Of a stretch of 64,000 nucleotides of DNA, positions 8,392 to 15,966 are shown piece by piece; positions within the stretch are counted from its first letter, which is position 1; each line of letters starts with the position of its first letter. Position numbers and translations under genes: made by a program. Source of the stretch: Paenibacillus sp. FSL H3-0469 (GTDB lineage Bacteria > Bacillota > Bacilli > Paenibacillales > Paenibacillaceae); assembly GCF_038051945.1 (NCBI RefSeq), contig NZ_CP150302.1:6944001-7008000 (forward strand), written 5' to 3'. The notes beneath the pieces were generated by a model. It worked only from the letters and a program-made list of their open reading frames with translations. It did no database searches and was not told where the DNA came from.

Positions 8392-8538
8392 ATGGATGAG
8401 AAGAAGGAGGATGGACAAATGATCGAACAGAAGCAAGAGGGTAAACAACCAGCGGCCTCCGATGCTGAGGTTCTGAAGCTTGCCAAAAAGGGCATGAAGA
8501 AATACAGAAAAACCTTGGATAAGTTGGCTAAGAACTGA
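8392..8538 (+). CDS. Small antitoxin-like protein upstream of Doc toxin
   Basis: A 48-codon gene with GGGAGGA about 6 bases before ATG 8392. The product is highly charged (Lys/Glu rich) with a C-terminal helix KLAKKGMKKYRKTLDKLAKN. Its stop TGA overlaps the ATG of the Doc-type gene (TGATG), the classic coupled order antitoxin then toxin. It is shorter than Phd (about 73 residues) and shows no clear DNA-binding domain, so it may be only a toxin-neutralising peptide. The assignment comes from position and size; the sequence itself gives no family match. Confidence 0.55.
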   Translation: MDEKKEDGQMIEQKQEGKQPAASDAEVLKLAKKGMKKYRKTLDKLAKN

Positions 8539-8927
8539 TGTATATCCAACTGACACCTCGACAGATTATCGAAATTCATGATGCAGAGCTGGCCGAATCG
8601 AATGGATTGGCCGGAATCAGAGAACCGGGATATCTTGACTTCATTTCGCAGAAGCCATTTAGTGTGGTCTTCGGTGAGGAGCAGTATCCCGGTTTATTTT
8701 TGAAAGCAGCGGTTTTGATGGACGGCCTAATATCATCCCATTGTTTCTACGATGCCAATAAAAGGACGGGAGTCCTGGTGACATATGTCTTTCTGGGGCT
8801 AAACGGATTTGAACTCGATGCAGATCCTGAGGAACTCTTTAAGGTGGCCATCCAGGTCGCCACCAAGAAAGTAGGCATTCAAGCCTTAGCAGCATGGTTA
8901 GAGAAGAACTCGTACAAGAACGGATAA
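8538..8927 (+). CDS. doc: Doc-type Fic-domain toxin
   Basis: A 129-residue protein, normal for Doc. The signature HCFYDANKRTG lies at residues 68-78 and matches HxFx(D/N)xNKRT of Doc kinases, which phosphorylate elongation factor EF-Tu and stop translation. The N-terminal part (LTPRQIIEIHD...GIREPGYLD) also fits Doc. It overlaps the antitoxin gene by one base. Such pairs stabilise mobile or accessory DNA, or act in phage defence. All key residues are present, so the toxin is probably active. Confidence 0.85.
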   Translation: MYIQLTPRQIIEIHDAELAESNGLAGIREPGYLDFISQKPFSVVFGEEQYPGLFLKAAVLMDGLISSHCFYDANKRTGVLVTYVFLGLNGFELDADPEELFKVAIQVATKKVGIQALAAWLEKNSYKNG

Positions 8928-9022
8928 TTCCATACTTTTTGCATACGTTTGTCTTGAATAAATGCGGTATGCTTGTTCTGTAGGAGAATGAAAGATGGAG
9001 TTATGAATAGCATCACGACACA

Positions 9023-9046
9023 AGCGCCGTTGAGGGGCTTTTTATT
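9023..9046 (+). terminator. Terminator-like hairpin in gap after doc
   Basis: AGCGCC / GGGGCT (one mismatch) is followed by TTTTTATTTT. The 250-base gap 8928-9179 holds this hairpin and then the promoter of the next gene; I see no coding sequence there. Confidence 0.45.
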
Positions 9047-9120
9047 TTGCCTTTTTTCAGTGTGAAGGTGCGGTGGGGGAGAGGAGGGAGGGGGTGGATA
9101 TCATATTTGGGAAATATTTC

Positions 9121-9160
9121 TTTACAAACGATATACGATACAATATACTATGCGTATATC
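9121..9160 (+). promoter_or_regulatory. Promoter overlapped by dyad operator, upstream of RHH gene
   Basis: TTTACA (9121-9126) and TATACT (9144-9149) are separated by 17 bases, a good sigma-A promoter. The inverted repeat GATATACG (9130-9137) / CGTATATC (9153-9160) covers the spacer and -10. This is the placement expected for autorepression by the ribbon-helix-helix protein encoded directly downstream (inference). Confidence 0.6.
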
Positions 9161-9179
9161 ATAAAATGAGGTGATTGTT

Positions 9180-9494
9180 TTGAACCCTTCAAGAATGGGT
9201 AGACCGCCTTCAGCGAATCCAAAGAGCAAAGCCGTTCCCATCCGACTGGATGCGGCCACTGAAAAGATCCTGCAGGATTATTGCGATAAGCATAACACCA
9301 ACAGAGCCGAGGCTATCCGCGAAGCGATCCATCGTCTGAATGAAGATGAAACTCGCTATTTCTGGAGCCCGGAGTGGAGAGCTTTGCTAGGCGATAACGA
9401 GAAGAACCTGATGAATATATCTGAGGAATTCCAAGGGACGATCCAACTGTTACTACAGTTAATACAACAAATGAAAATCAAAACAGGGGAGTGA
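9180..9494 (+). CDS. Ribbon-helix-helix transcriptional regulator
   Basis: Start TTG 9180 is favoured, with GAGGTG at 9168-9173 at normal spacing; GTG 9171 lies inside that site. The roughly 104-residue product begins MNPSRMGRPPS, has a beta strand KAVPIRLD and then two helices with NRAEAIREAIHRL, the ribbon-helix-helix fold of small dimeric repressors and antitoxins. The C-terminal half is helical and probably mediates oligomerisation. An operator-like dyad overlaps its promoter. The next gene begins 5 bases after its stop, so it may also control the secreted stalk protein. Confidence 0.65.
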   Translation: MNPSRMGRPPSANPKSKAVPIRLDAATEKILQDYCDKHNTNRAEAIREAIHRLNEDETRYFWSPEWRALLGDNEKNLMNISEEFQGTIQLLLQLIQQMKIKTGE

Positions 9495-9499
9495 AGCAA

Positions 9500-10396
9500 A
9501 TGAGTCGGAGTAGACTGAGAGTAGGTAGTGTGTTTCTTGCAATGATCATGATAATAGGCTTGATCGCAAACATTGCATCTGCAGCTCAAGTCATGGTCTC
9601 GGTACAGGTCAATGGAACAGCGCTCAAGTTCCCGGACGCGAAGCCATACTATGAGAATAACCGGGTAATGATACCGATCCGGTTCGTCAGTGAAGCGTTG
9701 GGAGCGAAGGTAGGTTATGGCCTGGATCGATCCGTAACGATTGAATTAGGTACGAAGAAAGTCCTGATGAAGATTAACAGCGACACCGTAACGGTTGATT
9801 CCGTCATTCAGAAGCTGGATGTACCTGCGCGGCTGCAACAGAACCGTACCTACGTACCCTTGCGGTTCGTGTCTGAAGCTCTTGGTGCAGAGGTGGGGTG
9901 GAATCAAGAAAAGCGTTTGGTGACGATTACGACAGGAGCATCTGCAACACCGGTAGTGAGTCCGTCTCCTTCGGCCACGCCTGCTGCGGGTGGGAATAAT
10001 ATGTTTAAAGTCGGGTTTGAGTGGCCTCGTGAGACAGAGCTGGGCAAAGAATTGTTTGTAGATAATATGAAGGTTGTAAGTGGGAAGTTAACTTTCACTA
10101 TGCCTAAAATTGCTGAGAGTGGTAGTAAATATGCCAATGATGGTTCCTCTGTAATACTCACTCCTGGAAAAACTTACTCTTTTGCGATAGGAAAAGGGGC
10201 AGGGTTTATTTCAATTTCAAAGCCAGAATCTAATGGTGATAGTTGGGAAGGTTACAATATCACATTAGATACAAATTTTAATGAAGATCTAAGTGCATTA
10301 TTTGGAAAGATAATTGGTGATGTAATTGTATTTGGTAATGGCAATAGTGCCTCTCCGTTATCAGAGGTATTGGGGAAAGCCAAGTCGTTAAAATAG
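9500..10396 (+). CDS. Exported copper-amine-oxidase-N (stalk) domain protein
   Basis: Start ATG 9500 follows AGGGGAG by about 8 bases. The 298-residue protein has a signal peptide (about 1-29, IASAAQ) and two stalk repeats of the copper amine oxidase N-terminal type: MIPIRFVSEALGAKVGY and YVPLRFVSEALGAEVGW. A short Pro/Ser/Thr linker follows (about residues 150-165), then an unrecognised beta-rich domain of about 130 residues. In Paenibacillus such domains are common surface-display modules and are not enzymes. It is probably co-transcribed with the RHH gene. Confidence 0.75.
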   Translation: MSRSRLRVGSVFLAMIMIIGLIANIASAAQVMVSVQVNGTALKFPDAKPYYENNRVMIPIRFVSEALGAKVGYGLDRSVTIELGTKKVLMKINSDTVTVDSVIQKLDVPARLQQNRTYVPLRFVSEALGAEVGWNQEKRLVTITTGASATPVVSPSPSATPAAGGNNMFKVGFEWPRETELGKELFVDNMKVVSGKLTFTMPKIAESGSKYANDGSSVILTPGKTYSFAIGKGAGFISISKPESNGDSWEGYNITLDTNFNEDLSALFGKIIGDVIVFGNGNSASPLSEVLGKAKSLK

Positions 10397-10428
10397 TCCA
10401 TTTTGATATCGTCACTTTAATGAAAAAA

Positions 10429-10458
10429 GTCTGCCTAGAAAAATAGACAGGCTTTTTT
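10429..10458 (+). terminator. Rho-independent terminator
   Basis: The stem GTCTGCCTA / TAGACAGGC (one mismatch, one G-U) with an A-rich loop is followed by TTTTTTG. It ends the RHH/stalk operon. Confidence 0.75.
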
Positions 10459-10499
10459 GTCGTTGAAAAGAATCCAGGAATTATGAAGGGTTGGTGTTT

Positions 10500-12887
10500 A
10501 TGATTAAAAAGAGGACTGGTATTTTATTAAGCATTTTTGCCTTGCTGCTATCAATAACCTCAAATGTTTCGGCAGCTGAGGTTCCGATGTTACGTCAGTA
10601 TGTAAATTGGGAGTATGGAAAGCAAGAGGCAAATGGTTTTGCTGGTTATATTCCAGCTCTAGATAAGCAGGTGAACAATAACCCATGGCAGCTCTATCAA
10701 TGGGCTGGGTTATTCACCTTTTCAGATGGTCAGACAAGAATAGTGCCTAACTATGATGTCTTTAACGTAAAAAGAACTCAAGTAGACCAGAGTTTTAGTA
10801 AAGAGAATGGCTTTGGATTAGTCTTTAAAAGTGAGTCGGCTTTGGGTGATCTATTCGACTCTATTTGGGCAGGTCAACCAATTGAAACAAAGCAGCGGCA
10901 ATACTTCCGTAACCAATTCCTTCACACAGCAAATGATCCTATCTTTAAAAAGGGCCATGAATACTACTATACGATTCAAACTTTGTATCCATTCCTTCGT
11001 ACATCCGGCATCGTTCCGCGCATGGGCATCAAGTTCAACAGTTCACAAAAGATCAGTGATGACTCTTATCGAGCGCTCTATGATGTTTCCCCTTGGCCGA
11101 AATTAACAGTATCTCAGGGAAACGCATTGAATGTCGCTTTCTCCTCATACGGATACTCTGAACGGGACATTCGGGTGATCGCAGTCCCAAAGGGTGCTTT
11201 TCCGGACTTATCCAAAGTGGTTAGTCTAACGGACGGTAAACTCATTCACACTGCTGAACCAGTCTATAACGGCAATGTAAGTGTGAATGCGAAGGATATC
11301 TCCAAAGTCCTCGGCAAAGACGTAGATATCATCGTGGATGATGGTTATGGCCGGACAGCCATTAAGAGTATTGCGCTTCCAAATGAGCAAGCACTAGACT
11401 TCGTACCTACGAAGTTAACCCTCACGGACGGTGGACAGCTCTGGGTGAAATTCCGCTATGACGGAGATGATATTATGGCTTCCGATTATGTGAGTACGCG
11501 GGGGGTGCCAATGAATGCTGCAGTTAAGATTGGCAGTGTACTTACCGCAGAGTTTTCGCTGGCATCGATGAACCAATCTCTTTCTGCGACCATAGTGAAT
11601 GGTCAGGAGTTCAACTACATGCTCGGTAAAATCGAGATTGGTGATGATCCGGGGAAGTACTATATCAAAGTGGACGCCACCATTAACAATCCGGTCCATC
11701 AGGATCGGGCGCTGGAGTCACCGGCGGTGGCATACAACAACAATATGCTACATGGAGAATGGATGATTGAACGTGTGGCTCCGAAGGCTGATCTAATTGC
11801 GGTATCGATCACAGCGTCTCCAAGTTCCATCACCAAGGGCAGTCATTCCAGCATCACCGGGAAAGTGAAGAATGACAGCGCAGTTGAGCAGAATGATGTG
11901 CTTATTCGCTTATACGATAACGCCAGCAAAATCTATGAGACGCGCAAATCTTTTGCTGCAGGTCAGACGCTAACCGTGGGTCCTTTTAATTGGACAGGCA
12001 CCTCAACAGGAGTTCACAATCTTACGCTCTCCGTTGATCCCGAGAAAGAAAAGGTGGATCAGAATCGGAGCAATAATATTGTCACGACTGGCTGCAGTGT
12101 TGTATCAGGTGCTGCTGGAGGTGGGAGCGAATGTAATCAGCCGGAGGCGGCTGGTGAATGGTCAGTATCCTATCCAGTGATTACTGGTTATCCTACGAAG
12201 TACTACTCTTCAAGCTATACAACGGCGGATGGTAAGACTCACTACTTCACTCAGTATTATACAGACTACGGTGATCCTAACTGGAGCAATACTCCTGTAA
12301 CGTACCAGGAGAATCTGAAGATCTCTGCAGAAGTGAACACCAAGCAAGGCATAGCAACAGATCTTGATCATCCTAAAGAGTCGGACAAGGAGAGCCGCGG
12401 TTCCTGGGAGATCATCCCCTATGCCAAGAAAAGCGGAAAGGATGCCAATGCAATTACCAGAGCTGGTTACGGCATTGAGCTCAAAGTGAATACATCTTAC
12501 AGCACCAATTGGGAGACAAAGATACCGACAGGCCTAGAAGGAACAGCATATCCGTTAGGGGGAACTTACCACGGTCCTGATGCGGTATATGCTACTATCT
12601 ATGACTCAAACTGGAAGTACGAGCGACAAGTAAAGCTGGAGAAGACCAGCGGGGACCGCAATAACGCTACCTGGGAGTTACCATTGGCTAAAATCACCTC
12701 TGACTCAGGCAAAGTCTATCAGAGTCGCAAATACATGACCTCTGTCAATGCTACTGATGGCTATTACCGGATTAAGATTTCAACTGATCCCGCAGGGATG
12801 AATAGCTTAGTGACTTGTATTACGAAGGAAGTAGAAATCTACGGCAGTATGTATGATGATGTGCAGAATGTAAGACGGACCAAATAA
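10500..12887 (+). CDS. Large secreted protein with CARDB domain
   Basis: Start ATG 10500 follows GAAGGG by about 9 bases. The 795-residue protein has a signal peptide (1-24, ending VSAAE). The N-terminal about 420 residues are not recognised; they include aromatic-rich beta segments. A CARDB-type adhesion domain follows (about 430-535: ADLIAVSITASPSSITKG, GKVKNDSAVEQNDVLIRLYDN, NRSNNIV). The C-terminal 250 residues are again unrecognised and Tyr/Ser rich. Probably a cell-surface or matrix protein. It is followed by a terminator and then by the prepilin peptidase gene. Confidence 0.6.
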   Translation: MIKKRTGILLSIFALLLSITSNVSAAEVPMLRQYVNWEYGKQEANGFAGYIPALDKQVNNNPWQLYQWAGLFTFSDGQTRIVPNYDVFNVKRTQVDQSFSKENGFGLVFKSESALGDLFDSIWAGQPIETKQRQYFRNQFLHTANDPIFKKGHEYYYTIQTLYPFLRTSGIVPRMGIKFNSSQKISDDSYRALYDVSPWPKLTVSQGNALNVAFSSYGYSERDIRVIAVPKGAFPDLSKVVSLTDGKLIHTAEPVYNGNVSVNAKDISKVLGKDVDIIVDDGYGRTAIKSIALPNEQALDFVPTKLTLTDGGQLWVKFRYDGDDIMASDYVSTRGVPMNAAVKIGSVLTAEFSLASMNQSLSATIVNGQEFNYMLGKIEIGDDPGKYYIKVDATINNPVHQDRALESPAVAYNNNMLHGEWMIERVAPKADLIAVSITASPSSITKGSHSSITGKVKNDSAVEQNDVLIRLYDNASKIYETRKSFAAGQTLTVGPFNWTGTSTGVHNLTLSVDPEKEKVDQNRSNNIVTTGCSVVSGAAGGGSECNQPEAAGEWSVSYPVITGYPTKYYSSSYTTADGKTHYFTQYYTDYGDPNWSNTPVTYQENLKISAEVNTKQGIATDLDHPKESDKESRGSWEIIPYAKKSGKDANAITRAGYGIELKVNTSYSTNWETKIPTGLEGTAYPLGGTYHGPDAVYATIYDSNWKYERQVKLEKTSGDRNNATWELPLAKITSDSGKVYQSRKYMTSVNATDGYYRIKISTDPAGMNSLVTCITKEVEIYGSMYDDVQNVRRTK

Positions 12888-12900
12888 ATAGCAAATAGGT

Positions 12901-12928
12901 AACCCCATCGTTCTCGGTGGGGGTTTAC
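12901..12928 (+). terminator. Terminator hairpin
   Basis: AACCCCATCG / CGGTGGGGGTT with a TTCT loop is followed by TACTT. The stem is strong but the T tract is weak. Confidence 0.6.
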
Positions 12929-12966
12929 TTGTGAGTAACGAGAAAGCTCGTATGAAGGAGGAAAAC

Positions 12967-13047
12967 ATGATATCTAACTTATGTACACTGCTGGAGGTAA
13001 TCGCGATCTGTGGCCTGCAACTGTTATTCCCGGATCTAGGAGTATAA
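12967..13047 (+). CDS. 26-residue hydrophobic peptide upstream of prepilin peptidase
   Basis: ATG 12967 is preceded by a very strong AAGGAGG (12955-12961), and the frame runs 26 codons to TAA. The peptide starts MISNL and is mostly hydrophobic (LLEVIAICGLQLLF), long enough for one membrane helix. It ends 4 bases before the prepilin peptidase ATG, so it could be a leader or a small partner in the membrane. The same peptide frame is preserved in the decayed duplicate at 17528-17608, differing only by substitutions. That conservation suggests it was once selected. No family is known to me. Confidence 0.55.
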   Translation: MISNLCTLLEVIAICGLQLLFPDLGV

Positions 13048-13051
13048 AGTA

Positions 13052-13471
13052 ATGGCCACAGTAAATATGCTGCTGATAATATCCTTAGTCATGCTTTGCT
13101 GCTGGTTCAGCTACACCGATATCACGGAGCGGCGGATCTCTAATAAGCTAACGTACCCAGCAATTTTATCATTGCTAGTGATCAGGATAGGATTCAACCC
13201 GGAATATTTATGGGGGTTGGTCCCAGGTGTATTGTTATTCCTGGTCTTCATGATCAGCCACCAATCGTTGGGGGCAGGTGACGTGAAGTTAGTTGCACTG
13301 CTTGGATTATGTATCGGCCTGGAACGATCAGTGGTCACTCTATTATTTATGTGTATTTTTGTTTTTCTGTATTTGGGAGGAAGAAAGTTGCTGTCAGTTG
13401 AGACCCAGATCTCTGTGCCATTGGCACCATTTCTGACCGCTGGTCTGCTGTGGACCATAGTCAATTATTGA
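13052..13471 (+). CDS. cpaA: Type IV prepilin peptidase (A24 family, CpaA/TadV-like)
   Basis: A 139-residue membrane protein with the two catalytic aspartates of A24 peptidases: D23 in FSYTDITERRISN and D77 in GAGDVKL (GxGD motif). It is short and lacks the N-terminal methylase domain, as is usual for TadV/CpaA enzymes, which process Flp and TadE-like prepilins. It lies about 11 kb after the TadE-like genes in the same accessory region and is the likely processing enzyme for them (inference). Start ATG 13052 follows AGGAG. A decayed second copy lies at 17613-18033. Confidence 0.85.
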   Translation: MATVNMLLIISLVMLCCWFSYTDITERRISNKLTYPAILSLLVIRIGFNPEYLWGLVPGVLLFLVFMISHQSLGAGDVKLVALLGLCIGLERSVVTLLFMCIFVFLYLGGRKLLSVETQISVPLAPFLTAGLLWTIVNY

Positions 13472-13509
13472 ATTCAAATTATCGATTTACAGATTGTTAT
13501 AATCATGTT

Positions 13510-13603
13510 AATGTGAAATTACACGTATCGGAAGCATCGGCGTGAAGTCCGAATTAAATGGAAATTGCCCTGTTAGCTGCGGCTACAGGGCTTTTATTTT
13601 TTT
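13510..13603 (+). ncRNA. Putative small RNA downstream of prepilin peptidase
   Basis: An extended -10 element TGTTATAAT (13495-13503) lies just after the peptidase stop. The next about 95 bases hold three possible hairpins: GTG/CAC (13513-13524), CGGA/TCCG (13529-13551) and a terminator GCCCTGT...ACAGGGC (13567-13591) followed by T-rich sequence. Promoter, hairpins and terminator are all kept in the second copy at 18072-18166, where the adjoining coding sequence has decayed. No known RNA family recognised. Confidence 0.4.
13567..13603 (+). terminator. Rho-independent terminator
   Basis: The stem GCCCTGT(T)AGC / GCT ACAGGGC is followed by TTTTATTTTTTT. It ends the peptidase transcript and the putative small RNA. 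Confidence 0.8.
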
Positions 13604-13755
13604 CCGTTTTTATGAAGCCAAATTCATATGATTTTGAGGTTTTCAAGATTCCATAATCACACTTTTCGTATATTGGAAATATTAAAGTTACCTTGCAAAC
13701 GTATATTTAAATTAATATTATTTTATAATAGAATAATCTATTTTGGAGGCAGCGA

Positions 13756-15966
13756 ATGAGTAATTTAGAAATAAAACGAGATAAGCTTAAAGGGAAGATA
13801 TGGAGTCACATTCGTAAAAAATGGTTAGTAGAAACTCCAGAAGAAAGTGTTCGTCAGAAATATCTATTGATTTTAGTGAATGATTACAATTTTTCCATAG
13901 ACCAAATTGCTGAAGAACTTGATCTGACTGGTAGAGGTAGTGCTGGTGCAAGAGCTGATTTTGTCATTTGGCGTACTGTACAGGACAAAGTCTCTGATAA
14001 TGCTCCTTTTATTATTGTTGAATGTAAGTCTGATAATATAACAATAAAACCGCAAGACTATAGTCAAGGAGAAAATTATGCGAGAATTTGCGATGCCCCA
14101 TTCTTCGTTACTCATAATTCACGCGAGACTAAATACTGGAGAGTTAAAAAAGATAAAGTACCTGGTTATACAGAAGAGATAGAAAATATTCCTCATGTTG
14201 ATGCAACTGACGATCAGGTCAAGGAATTGCTCTCTAAGCTTCGTGTGTTTAAGGAGAAGGAGTTTGCAGACCTTTTGCACCAGTGCCATAATATCATCCG
14301 AAACAGGGAAAAGAAGGATCCAGCAGCAGCTTTCGATGAAATTGCTAAGGTTCTTTTTGTGAAAGTATATGTTGAAAGACAATTACTTACTCGTCGCAGT
14401 AAGGAAAATCTTTTTACAGTCGATGTACTTAATCGCCAAATTGCTAATAATCCTTTAGATAACTTATTTCAAGAGACTAAGCGTGCTTTTTCTACAGATA
14501 AAATATTTGAAGACGATGAACGAATAAATTTAAAACCAGCGACTGGTGAAGAAATAGTTCGAAAGTTAGAAAAGTACAATCTATCTGACACTAGTGAAGA
14601 TATTAAAGGGGTTGCTTTTGAACGATTTCTCGGGCGAACTTTTAGAGGTGAGATAGGTCAGTTTTTCACGCCGAGAACTATAGTCGAATTTATGGTGCAC
14701 ATGGTTGATCCTAAGGAAGATGACATTGTTTGTGATCCGGCAAGTGGATCTGGAGGGTTTTTAATTCGTGTATTTGAGATTGTAAGAGAAAAAATATTAG
14801 CTGATGCAGATATGGAATACAACGAATTTAAGGCGTCAATTGAAAATGAACAATTAAGCGATGAAAAAAAAGCGAAAAAACTCCAAGATAAATATAATGA
14901 AATTCAGGATAAAATTGATCAACGACGTGAAGGTTCCCGTTTATGGAAATTATCCAATCGTTGTATCTTTGGTACAGACGCCAATGACAGAATGGCCCGT
15001 ACTAGTAAAATGAATATGATAATGCATGGGGATGGCCATGGAGGGGTTCATCACCATGATGGGTTCCTTAATGTTAATGGTATTTTTGAGGGACGATTTG
15101 ATATTATCCTCACCAATCCTCCTTTCGGTGCAAATGTCGAATCTACCGATAAAGTACTTGAGGTTGATATTAATGTAAACCCTGAATCCGAACGTCGTTA
15201 CTTAAGTGAATATGGGGAACTTTATATACAATCTCAGGCAAGAGTGAGGGCGGCATTAAATAAACCTATTGCAAGTTTGTTTGATTTACCGAAAAATGAG
15301 AAATCAAAGATAAAAACGGAAATACTATTTATTGAACGTTGTTTGGATCTTCTTAAACCTGGAGGTCGAATGGGAATAGTTCTACCTGAAGGTGTTTTTA
15401 ATAATCCATCTCTCGCATATGTACGTGAGTTCACTGAGAATCGAGCTTTTATTCGTGCAATTGTAAGTTTACCCCCAGAGACCTTTATGAGTTCTGGGGC
15501 AAGTGTAAAGTGCTCTCTACTTTTCCTTAAGAAATTTACGGAAGAGGAAGAAGAACTCTATAATGAAATTAATAAAAATGCTAAATTAGAAATTGAAAAT
15601 CTTTATGCTAAAGAAATTATTGCTGTAAAAAATAGGTTGGAAACAAGAATGAAACAGTTGAAAGACAGTGGAGACACTGAGGAACGAAAAGCAGTGATAA
15701 AGGAATTAAAAGAATATCTTAAAACAATGGAAGAAAGGAAATTAAACGAGTCTAGACAATTGTTAAAGGATCGTTTTGACTACCCAATTTTTATGTACGA
15801 AGCAGATAAAGTTGGTATTAACGCTACAGGTGAAGAGGATCTAAATGAATTATATCCTAACGTAAATCAGCCGCAATTTTTGGAAAAAACTTGTTTAGAA
15901 TGGTATCGTCAATTTCAAAATTCTCAAGACTCCGCTATAAATATAGATACAGAGGAGGCAGAGTAA
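13756..15966 (+). CDS. Restriction-modification protein: nuclease fused to N6-adenine methylase (BcgI/type I-like)
   Basis: A 736-residue protein; ATG 13756 has GGAGG upstream. The N-terminal about 150 residues resemble the HsdR N-terminal nuclease, with D68 (ARADFVIW) and E89-x-K91 (VECK), a PD-(D/E)xK pattern. A HsdM-like helical region follows, then an N6-adenine methylase with motif I at residue 327 (DPASGSGG) and NPPF at 454-457. A lysine/glutamate-rich coiled coil lies near 600-670. No HsdR helicase is present. Cutting and methylating in one chain with a separate specificity subunit is the type IIB/IIG layout (BcgI). The gene overlaps the specificity gene by one base and is AT-rich, consistent with transfer. 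Confidence 0.8.
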   Translation: MSNLEIKRDKLKGKIWSHIRKKWLVETPEESVRQKYLLILVNDYNFSIDQIAEELDLTGRGSAGARADFVIWRTVQDKVSDNAPFIIVECKSDNITIKPQDYSQGENYARICDAPFFVTHNSRETKYWRVKKDKVPGYTEEIENIPHVDATDDQVKELLSKLRVFKEKEFADLLHQCHNIIRNREKKDPAAAFDEIAKVLFVKVYVERQLLTRRSKENLFTVDVLNRQIANNPLDNLFQETKRAFSTDKIFEDDERINLKPATGEEIVRKLEKYNLSDTSEDIKGVAFERFLGRTFRGEIGQFFTPRTIVEFMVHMVDPKEDDIVCDPASGSGGFLIRVFEIVREKILADADMEYNEFKASIENEQLSDEKKAKKLQDKYNEIQDKIDQRREGSRLWKLSNRCIFGTDANDRMARTSKMNMIMHGDGHGGVHHHDGFLNVNGIFEGRFDIILTNPPFGANVESTDKVLEVDINVNPESERRYLSEYGELYIQSQARVRAALNKPIASLFDLPKNEKSKIKTEILFIERCLDLLKPGGRMGIVLPEGVFNNPSLAYVREFTENRAFIRAIVSLPPETFMSSGASVKCSLLFLKKFTEEEEELYNEINKNAKLEIENLYAKEIIAVKNRLETRMKQLKDSGDTEERKAVIKELKEYLKTMEERKLNESRQLLKDRFDYPIFMYEADKVGINATGEEDLNELYPNVNQPQFLEKTCLEWYRQFQNSQDSAINIDTEEAE

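Larger units (their letters stand above)
12967..13603 (+). repeat. Duplicated block, copy 1 (peptide, peptidase, putative RNA)
   Basis: This segment matches 17528-18166 over its whole length with scattered substitutions and small indels (I estimate about four in five bases identical by eye). Similarity begins at the peptide ATG and stops at the terminator T tract. The restriction-modification genes lie between the two copies. Confidence 0.8.

Noticed and set aside
9180..9494. RHH gene as antitoxin of a toxin-antitoxin pair
   Set aside because: The gene downstream encodes a secreted stalk protein, which is not a toxin; the Doc pair upstream has its own small partner.
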